Of a stretch of 64,000 nt of DNA, positions 55,456 to 64,000 are shown piece by piece. The DNA is from Stropharia rugosoannulata (taxonomy: Eukaryota > Basidiomycota > Agaricomycetes > Agaricales > Strophariaceae), in assembly GCA_028532985.1 (NCBI GenBank), contig JANCIK010000002.1, forward strand, positions 3,100,001 through 3,164,000. The letters run 5' to 3'. Under the pieces are notes generated by a model. That model had not been told where the DNA came from. It did no database searches and saw nothing but the letters and a program-made list of their open reading frames with translations. Both the position numbers and the translations under genes were made by a program. Numbering within the stretch: the stretch's first letter is position 1; the number at the start of each line of letters is the position of its first letter.

Positions 55456-58400
55456 TTACGCTGCAATGTGTGTGGCTGACTCAGAAGGCATAGTGTTCTC
55501 ATGAATAAAACCGCTTTTTGACTCTTTTGACACATCATCATAAGCCACTGAAATAGGCTGAATTTGTTGTGCCACTAATTCAGGGGTGATGGAGCTGCCG
55601 AGTAAAAGTTCCACTAGCGAAGTCTCTAAAGAGGTATCGATAGGTGCGTGCACTGTGTGTTTGATGACAGAAGGTGCTGGCGAAGGATATGGCGCCGCCT
55701 GAGATTTGGATACTCTGGGTATCCCATTCCGAGCCATAAACATATCAAAGATTAATCGGCACTCGTCAGCTGTTGTTGCGTTCGCCAGAAGCCGTTGCAT
55801 ATCACGGACATCATTTTCGCAGATAGATGGAGAAGCCGCCGCCGCGATAGATGGTACGGGCTTGCGAACCGGAGGGTTTGAGAAGGTGCGAATGGGTACC
55901 ACAGGGTGTACGTCGTTGAGAACTTCTTTTGATGGCGCATGCTCAGTCTTAATGTTCCCGCTGTGCACCGCTTGAGGAAGGGAGGGTCGCCGCGGACTGC
56001 CCATCCCCGAGACATCTGGGGTCGCAGAAATAGATCCTGCTACAGGCGATGTTGGAACCGACGCGATCTTTTCAATTGATGGTGAATGCCGGGGTATCTC
56101 TGCACTTGGGTACTGCTTGCGCACTGAATTACGTGGTGGTCTATTTTCATCTGATGACTCGTGGGACTGGGCAGGCGAAGATGGAGGAGAGAGGGGTACA
56201 GCAGCAGGTGGACGCGGGGGAATAGGCCTGTTGGCCAAAGATGATAGCGAACCATACGGTTGTTGAGGAGCGTACATAGCAGGAGGGCGAGGCGGGATAG
56301 CTTGCACGATCGGTGGCGGAGGCGACTTAACCTGATCTACCGGTGACTTCACCTTTTCTCCGTTACCGAGGTTCAGCTTTGAGATCATACGCTGGAGCCG
56401 ACCCGCCCCTTTAGGCTTGGCTGGCTCATTTGGGCTGGAGGAGTACTCTGGGGGGCCGTCAGCCAAAAAGCTCATGAAGTCCCGACCATCTTTAGAGACA
56501 GGAGGCTCTGGAGGACCTTCGGCCAAAAAATCCATGAGCTCGCGGGTCTTCGCTGAAACAGGTGCAGTGCCACCGCGCTTGGGAGTGGTGGGAGAACGTT
56601 TAGGCTGCTGGACGGGTTGAGGGGTGTCGTCCTCATCTCCATCTGAACCGTTCATCACTTCGTCGAGGTCCAGAGAGTCCCTGTTTCGCTGCCTTACGCG
56701 TGTCCTGGGTGGGAAACCATTACTGTTGAACCCGTTGGATTGTGGGACACTGGGCCCACGGAAATCACGATTGTGAACCATGGCGGGGGGGATGTTGGCA
56801 CTTTGAGTGAATGAAGACGGTGCAGCGTTTATCGATGCGTTGCGGGCGGGTTTACGAGCAACGCGACCGATGAGCCCACTTGAGGTAGAAATAGACCGGG
56901 AGCGTGTGGATACGGGTACGCTTGGGGAAGAGGAGGGAGGGGTAGCGACGCTTGCCTGTCGTGACCTGCCCTTGTGAGTATAGACTTCCTCGTCGTCCTC
57001 GACGATGGCGTCGACGTGGCGAGGAAGAGAATGGGTGGTGGGGCGGGAGGGAGAAGGCTCAGGCTTCTGCGTGCCTGGACGCCTAGCCAGACCCCTCTGA
57101 TCTTTTTCTTGTTTGTACACCTTCGATAACAACGTGAGCAGCTGACTCAGCATAGACCATCAATCTTACCTCCATTGTCTTGAGACGATCGGGAGTAAGC
57201 GACATTTTCATGGTTGATGTCGTCCGCATCAAATCATCAAATTCTCGAAGCATCTCTGCGTCCTAGCCCCGCATCCTATCAACACATGCTGTTGCCACTA
57301 GAGTCTGGATACACTCACCTCTGCTGGGTTTAATGAGTCGTCATCCGGGACATGGCGCACACTCTCGCTCCTCAGTGACATGGAGCGTTTGTGGCTGCTC
57401 TGAGACTCTTGCTCGCTTGACCCCTTATTATTAGCGAACATCCGGATTGCCCTAGCTTTCTCAAACGATGTTCGCGAGCTCGCGCTGGCAGAAGGCGCCG
57501 GCATCGACAATTGGCCTTCAGAAGACTGCCGTGACCGAGATCCAGACGGCGTTTGGAAAATCTGCTCTTGCTGGGGGGATGACGTGCGCGATATTGACCT
57601 ACTACGGCGCGGTTTTGGCGTCTTCGACATAGTTTCAATCTGTTCATATACTAGTACGCGAAATGAATACATATTCAGTGGCAGGAAGGGAGGAGCCAAC
57701 ACGCAATCTAACCTTCCATAGTTCTGAATAGACCGTAGATAGACTCATCCTCGCAAAGCGCGGTGAATAAATCATTAACAGTGGCACTGGTGCGGCTGCT
57801 ATCTCGTGCAGCCACGCGGCCTATGTTAGAGAGGATATGCCTACAGGACTTAATTTTAGCCGAGTTAACATAGCATATGTTTGGGGCCAAAAACTCACTC
57901 GCATAACGACCTGCAAAACAAAAGTAGCATGATTGTTAGCTGCCCATTCTCCAAGCCAAATTTTAGATAGCCTAGAGCTTACTCGAGGATAGCAGTCAGA
58001 TATAGCGCAGCCGGGTCCACCATGGCGTTCGGGGGAGGATGGGAATGAACTGACTCAAACATCTCATTAACACGGCTTTCCGCAGTGGGATCGTCATCCT
58101 GCTCGTTCAGTGTCGAATAAGCTTCGCACTTCAGGCGCAATAGCTATAATAAAATGAGATAAGGCGCCCACTAGACTGGAGATATGTCAGGACTGACTGA
58201 GAATGCCCACTGCAAATGAAATGTGCGAGTATCATCCTCCACTGCCTCTTTCGGATCGGTTCTTTCCCAGTAGGCCCTCAGTTCCACTTCAGCTTCCAGT
58301 AGCGCCTCTTTCCCAAGACTTGTAGGCAGGAGGCTTAGAAGACTCGCTCGGAGCTTGTCCGGCAGGAGAGAGCACGAAACGCTGAGAATTTTGGACAGAA

Positions 58401-58581
58401 ATTCATCGAGGAGGACGTTGATAGCACGCAGAGCCTCGGGCTTGAGCTTGATTGGGCGGATGTCAGAGAGAATGACATCCGCAGAGTGCGATGAGATGTA
58501 GGAGGGTGCTTGTCCGGTATCAGCACTAGTAGTAGTCCAAGGACGTAATTCGGACTCACCGCCGTCGACCGCCCCAGCCAT
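55456..58581 (-). CDS. Tandem histone-fold protein with long disordered tail
   Basis: Multi-exon gene of about 900 residues. The N-terminal part holds two histone-fold-like units. The first is DIRPIKLKPEALRAINVLLD, FLSKIL, then TSLGKEALLEAEVELRAYWE. The second strongly resembles histone H2A helices 2 and 3: DPAALYLTAILE, SLCE (12-nt exon), HILSNIGRVAARD, SRTSATVNDLFTALCEDESI. The pairing and linker recall the histone domain of Sos. A basic Ser/Pro-rich tail follows with two copies of a FLA[ED]GPPE motif, a PPRPP-rich stretch, and a helical segment DMQRLLANATTADECRLIFD. No RasGEF, kinase or other catalytic motif was seen. ATG 58581 is used; an in-frame ATG exists at 58614. A 51-nt GTGAGT...AAG segment right after the start may be an intron. 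The role is unknown. Confidence 0.75.
57899..57910 (-). other. 12-nt micro-exon inside the H2A-like helix
   Basis: On the minus strand GTCGTTATGCGA is flanked by TTTTGCAG and GTGAGT. The introns on either side span 57911-57982 (72 nt) and 57841-57898 (58 nt). Inclusion adds four residues and keeps the long helix the same length as in histone H2A. Skipping also stays in frame. Confidence 0.65.
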
Positions 58582-58914
58582 ATTCAGGGCGAGCAAAGAA
58601 GGAAGACCGTGCAAAGAGTGAAACTAATCCTCCGGTGAGACTTCCGTAAGCAGTAACCACTTATTCGCAGGCTAAAAGAACATCAATGATATTGTCTGCC
58701 ACATTCAGTCTTTTTTCCTCAAGTCATGGAAAGTACCCTGATGTGCAACCATCCATCAATAGAACACTCCACATATATAGATACGACCATCACATGAAAA
58801 AATGAATGAAAAATATACATCAACGCGGCATCGCTCGCCCAATCCTGCTTCCTACGTATCTATGTATATACAACTAAAGTTAAATGCCTAATAAATATGT
58901 CAAGACTATGTATG
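58582..58914. other. Intergenic, no gene seen
   Basis: AT-rich gap between the histone-fold gene's start and the 3' end of the zinc-finger gene. It must hold the promoter of the former. No distinct motif was seen. Confidence 0.5.
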
Positions 58915-61900
58915 CTACCCCACTGTGAGCAACGCTGTCACTGCCTCTTCGTCGCTGCTGTGTTCCGGACGATGGAGAGCCCCACTGCTGTTGTCAACTT
59001 GATGAACAGGTCCATCATCCATTTCTTCCTTGACAATACCCGAGGTCTGTGTACGTGGTTCCACAGGACCCGGAATGGGCGAATCATGTATGGGCTCCTC
59101 GCTTATGTTGACATCTTCTGAGGGCCATAGAACGAGCCCTTCATCTATCATCTGGGATATAACTGTCGGTTCAAGATCCTTCATAGGGAGATCTACAGCC
59201 TGCGATAAGTACGAAGAATACCGCGTTGAGCGTGTCCTGATGAATTCATATTCATTTCCTATAGTGGGTATAGGCCGGCTCGGAGCCTTAGCAGTCTTCT
59301 TCGTCCTGAACTTCGTCCGTTTTTCTTGGTCGGAGTTAATAACAGTTCGTATGACCTGAAGAATAGTCAGCTAAGTGACAAGGGACAAAAACGAAGAGGG
59401 TCAGGGACTAACCCATGGGCATATCACTTCGTGTCTCTCTGGAGTGACTGACGCTGGTTGAACCATCCTGGTAAATAGGGAGTAAGCCGGCAGTGAGCTT
59501 GGAATATCTGGCACAGAATCAACGACTGGTTCCAAAAGGCCTGCTGATGGCCGTAGTTCATCTGACTGCTTGTGGGCTGAAATATGATGCTTTAAAAGTT
59601 GTGAAGCACTGCGAAAGGAGGAACGGCAGCCTTGGGAAATCCGTTATTTGGTGTACGTTACGATGAGGAGTACTTTAGTCACCTTCGTATGCGCAATACA
59701 TTGTTGATACAGAATGAGTTGATAGATGTGCTCCATCGAAATTACACATTTTACCACAGGAAGTCCACCGACATATGAAATGGCCCTATATCACACGATT
59801 TAGTAATGTTACCCTTGTGCATATAGGAGATAATACAAGCCCTATTTACACTGCGGGATGGTTTGTGACTATTCAAATGCTGATTCAACGCCTTATACGA
59901 GTTCAGTATAATGTTGCAACCATCCCATTTGCAAGGAACAGGTTGCAGGCGCGTACAAGACAGTTCAATAGCGGCCTGTCGCTCTCGTTCGAAATTTTCT
60001 AACAATAATCACACTCGGCGTATGCGCTTCTATAGGTCATCAAATAACTCACCAATGTCACTCTGCGGTTCAGATTCCGCGACTAACGAGGTCGTCGAAG
60101 GAGTTAACACAATTGGATACTTGCCAGCTATCTAATGATATGACACACCTTCATCGCCAACAACTGAACTAGGTACCGAACTTGCCCCTGTTTTCAGCAA
60201 CTGAAACTGTTTCCGAGCAGTTTCCGTGTCCGACTGCTCGAGTGCTTTAGATGTTTTTTGCTGCCGCAACCGTACAAGGTAATCCGGTGAAGGAGGTACC
60301 AGTACAAACATTTCTTGTCTAGCCTTTATTTTGCCTTTCCACAGGGAACTCCTAGTACTTCCCTTTTCAGATTTACTTATTACCGACTCGGGAATCCGCT
60401 CTGGTGAGCTGGATGGCAAGAAAAGAGGCTCCTTCGCCTTCGAAATGTCCTTTCCGTCATACCGAGGAGGGAAATCGCTATTCGAATGATCAGCGACGTG
60501 CGATGAAGAAGACGCTATTGGATATGTCTGAGCCTGTAGGTGCTGTTTTGCATGCTGAGTGGGTTTTATGGCTGAAATCTGTGATGCCGGCCCCAGAAGA
60601 TTGTTTGGAGTGAACGACAAAAGCGGGGCATAAGGATTGGACTGAAGAGAACCTGACTTGGGAAATGTATTTTGTTGTACGTTCTCAACGAGGATTGCAT
60701 CAGCAGTTAGCGGACCTACTGCATTGGATGGCTTGTGCAGATTTGGAGCGGCAGACGCCCGCTGCATCGAACCTGAGGCTACGTTCAGGTTAGACTGGGC
60801 TACAGGGCTCGAGAAGCCGATAGACACGGTAGGTACCGGGCTACTCGAAGATGGTACATGGTCCTTGGAAGTAGTTGTTAGCGCCGTCTGAGTAGGGGCT
60901 ACTACAGGGGCAATCATTCCCGCAGATTGCGAGATCACCGACGGACTTGTAGCAACTTTTTTACCAGGTTGCCCTTCAGACGCGGTGTGGTCGTTTGGCC
61001 TTGTACGTTTCCCCAGAGCGTACAGCACGTTCTGAGAAAGTCGTTTTTTGTCAATTGCACTTGAGAGTGGAAATTTGCGGGCTGAAGGATGGGGTGTTAT
61101 AGAACTCGTATTCGATGACTTTGCGGGTGTGGCAAGAGAGATTGGTCTTCCTGCCACTTGTGGCGTAGAGGAACCGGGCGTTTTAATTACAGGATTAGCC
61201 AGACCAGAACTTTCAATATTCATTGAAGTAGATAATGATGACGATTGAGATGTATCAACCTGTTGTACACCAGGTGCCTCAGATGCAACGTTGGCCCTAG
61301 AAGCACTTTCGTTACCCGGTGCTGTGGACTTTGCAAGTGCAACGGGAGCGACTGGAGGAACTGGACCAGTTCTTGCTTGTCGAGAATTCTCCAGCAAGAT
61401 TGTGAAGAATCTATCTATGTCGGAAGTCCTGCTGAAACTTCTACTGCCTGGAGCTTTCGGCACATAAATCCATGTCGTTGGTTTTTGTGATGTATCTTTT
61501 TGCAAGAAGATCAATTCGTTTAGTTTGTCTACCATACCAGCGGGTGCGCGACGGTCCCAATTACGCACGCTTTTCTCCATTGCAAATACTTGTTCATCCG
61601 TGAATGGAAAAAAAGGAACACCATAATCGTCAACAAAGCGTTGCTGCGGTGGTTCATCTGGTTGCAGAGTGTCATTTGAAACAGACGAGATTGTTCCACT
61701 AGGACCGGTATACACATGTCCCTGCATTTGCTTGCTCACATTCTGCGTCGATATATCAACCTGAGAACAATATGAGTGTAAATTCATGAAGATAGGCAAT
61801 CACGAACATGTTCTTCACTTTTGTTGGATTTCGATAGTGGTCCTAGAAGTGAAATGTTTACAAATTGACATTCGTAGAAAAGGTATTTGAAATACTTTGC

Positions 61901-62925
61901 CCATACGATATGGTATCATTCGGTTGATGGAATTCTGACGAATGGAGAGGAGTGTTGTTGACGAAAGTGAGAGGGGTAGACGTATGAGAAGAAGAAGTGC
62001 TATTGACATTAGTGAATTTATTTGGCGTTTGAGACGGATGCCAACTTGTCGCTGACGTTCCTGGATGGTATGAGACGAACCCCTGGTTATTGTATGCTTT
62101 CTGAGAAGGGGCTGTATAAGCAGACTGGTGTTGAACTGAAGCTACATATCAGAAATCTGGGATCGTTAAACCAGTATCTGTGAGGAAAACACAAACCGTG
62201 CTGCACAGTAGGTAATATTTGTCCTGAGGTGTAGGGGCGGTATGTTGCCGGTATATGGTTTGGAACAGCTATGGTTGACGAGTAGGATTGTACTTGCGTA
62301 GGAAGGATCTGAGTTGAACGATACTCTGACCGTTGCGGAAATTGGTTCTGTACAGGTAATATGTATGAGTTATTCCGGGATACTAGCGCTTCGGATGCGA
62401 GTGGAAGCTATATGGATACACTTTTATACTCATTCACTCGAGAAAGTATTGTCAACGCACCTGACTACTGTCTGGATGAATCTCCTCGATCCTTGCACTA
62501 CCAACAGAAGCTGTTTCGGCTGATATATGTTCTGTGGATAAAGTTGATTGCCTATGAAAAGGTCAGCATTATGACTTTCATGTAAAGTTTACAGAAGACT
62601 CGCCGTTTATCCAGCTCCTCGAGATAACGCCTGTGCAAGTACGTTAGCCAAATGCAACTCGCAAAGCGGAGCGGCTCTTCGCGTGAACGTACTGGGCCTG
62701 AAGGCCTTCCTGTATTTTCTTCTGTAGCTCCTCTTTTTGCTTCAAAAGTAGTTCTTGTTCTGCTTCACGCTGTTGTTTTTCTCTTTCGGTGAACTTTTGC
62801 AGACCCTGTCGATTCTTATTCTCCATCTCTTCCAGTAGTTTCCTCGCCTGTTCAATCTTCGCCTGGTTACTGAGAAAGGTTTCAGGCGAGATGAATTCGT
62901 TGTCGGTACGACGGCTCAGCGACAT
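58915..62925 (-). CDS. Large C2H2 zinc-finger protein, probable nuclear regulator
   Basis: Multi-exon gene. ATG 62925 begins MSLSRRTDNEFISPETFLSN, then a charged coiled coil (EKQQREAEQELLLKQKEELQ). A Gln/Pro/Ser-rich disordered part is followed by a conserved-looking block VDDYGVPFFPFTDEQVFAME and SVRNWDRRAPAGMVDKLNEL, then a long Ser/Pro region. Three C2H2-type fingers come near the C-terminus: CKWDGCNIILNSYKALNQHL (C-x4-C...HLNSH), CRWTSCGKMCNFDGAHLSTH, and CAYEGCRSSFRSASQLLKHH. An acidic tail ends at 58915. The finger exons need two introns (about 59764-59830 and 59640-59690). C-x4-C spacing is typical of DNA-binding fungal fingers; the target and family are not known to me, and the middle exons (61800-62650) are modelled less surely. 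Confidence 0.72.
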
Positions 62926-63156
62926 TGGGAGCCCCGATGCAGAAAACGAATAAGCTACGTCTCAAAGGGAATGCAAGATACGTTCCGTGTTTACGTGCCT
63001 TTCGGTCCCTTCACGGAACTCACCATAATTATCCGCGTGACGCGCGTGACCATACTATTCCACTTAAGTTGTATTCTCTCAGCTAATGCTTTCTTGTCGG
63101 AATTGCCGCAGTGGAGAACTGACACAGCACTCCTAACTTTTTTTTCTTTGCAGAAC

Positions 63157-64000
63157 ATGACTCTTATATGTCTCTCTAAATATCTCCATCACTTTTCGAA
63201 ACATACTCGGTTGTTTGCAGCAGTATCTAACAGTTCGCCGCCACCGAGCTTTAATGCCGTTGGACCATACCAAGTTTTTGACCGGAATGCTAAACGAATG
63301 CAACGAGACCGGGCAGCTTCTCTGGACGGAGGGAAGCAGAGCAGAGTGGTCGACTATGTCCGCGATGAAGTCGCCGACAGAATGATGGAAAGGTTCATGG
63401 TACGTCGTACAGCCGGTCGTGTTCAAAACAAATAGCCTTCATGTTAAAAGCATCTTTGAGGATATCAAAAGGAAATTCAACACCGTGATTGATCTGGGCT
63501 CTGGACCCGGCCATTTCTCCAAGCTATTGGAGTCCGATAAAGTAAAGAAATCTATTATGATAGATTCAAGTGGTAACTAGACCAGTTTTGTCCAGTACTT
63601 TTACTTGACGCACAAGGGCAGAAATTACTTTGAAGAGAGATCCGCATTCAGAATTTGAAGGTGGTTTCTTCTTGCGACTATTCATTTATCAGTGCTGACC
63701 TAAAATCATAGTTGAAATTGAACGGATACAGGGAGACGAAGAAAACCTCCTCAGCATTGTAGAACTAGACTCTCAAGAAGCTGTAGTATCATGTCTAAGC
63801 CTTCACTGGGTGAACGATCTGCCCGGTTAGTATCTGGCTTTATTCTTCGTCATAAGTAAACTGAATATGACATAGGCGCTCTTGTTCAGATACAGAAGGC
63901 ACTCCAACCTGATGGGTTATTCCTCGGCGCTATGTTTGGTGGAGATACATTGTTTGAACTAAGGTACTATCTTTTTGCACTTCATTCTTATTCCAACATT
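63157..64000 (+). CDS. NDUFAF5: NDUFAF5-like mitochondrial methyltransferase (partial, 3' end beyond window)
   Basis: SAM-dependent enzyme of complex I assembly; the human protein hydroxylates an arginine of NDUFS7. ATG 63157 gives [20 protein letters not shown], a basic, hydrophobic presequence suited to mitochondrial import. Then [15 protein letters not shown] and [15 protein letters not shown]; after a 66-nt intron, [20 protein letters not shown] (SAM motif I), then [34 protein letters not shown] and [20 protein letters not shown]. The order and the LHWVNDLPG motif match C20orf7/NDUFAF5. The window ends within the protein after DTLFELR. Introns: about 63400-63460, 63575-63620, 63660-63711 and 63826-63875. 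Complex I assembly is inferred from the family. Confidence 0.92.

Overview
The window looks like nuclear DNA of a mushroom-forming basidiomycete (Agaricomycetes). The genes are dense, are split by many 45-70 nt GT-AG introns, lie on both strands, and include a cluster of class I hydrophobins. Gene models were built by hand, joining exons at GT-AG sites until known family motifs read through without a break. No rRNA, tRNA, CRISPR array or intact transposon was seen.

Layout: a STIMATE-like vacuolar membrane protein (minus, cut by the left edge); SEC18/NSF; protein phosphatase inhibitor-2 (GLC8); NAD-dependent methylene-THF dehydrogenase (MTD1); ORM1/ORMDL (minus); a Virilizer/VIRMA homologue (9140-13125); a Uds1-domain coiled-coil protein (minus) divergent from the ERMES subunit MDM34; three hydrophobins (19449-23533); a secreted sedolisin protease (minus); two diverged tail-anchored CxxC proteins (28228-29166, 31126-31893) with a shared 3' flank; a disordered Ser/Pro-rich protein (minus); a PGC1-like glycerophosphodiesterase (minus); the lysophosphatidate acyltransferase SLC1 (minus) divergent from a helical protein; an arrestin-fold protein; RCF2 (minus); a NUP98-type nucleoporin (minus) divergent from the Pol I subunit RPA135; a tandem histone-fold protein (minus); a C2H2 zinc-finger protein (minus); and the start of NDUFAF5, cut by the right edge.

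Most genes are unrelated housekeeping genes, so this is not one pathway. Lipid and membrane-contact functions do recur (ORM1, MDM34, PGC1, SLC1, STIMATE-like). The accessory part is 18.8-33.4 kb: hydrophobins, a secreted protease, the tail-anchored pair, long gene-poor gaps and a hairpin-rich element.

The most interesting points are: (1) a fungal VIRMA homologue whose hallmark C-terminal motif is only restored by a 5-nt micro-exon; (2) a protein with two histone folds arranged like those of the Ras exchange factor Sos, but with no RasGEF region seen; (3) an unrecognised tail-anchored paralogue pair whose 3' flanks are better conserved than their proteins; (4) a NUP98 that stops exactly at its autoproteolysis site; and (5) an unusual number of micro-exons (5, 12, 18, 18, 20, 27 and 27 nt).
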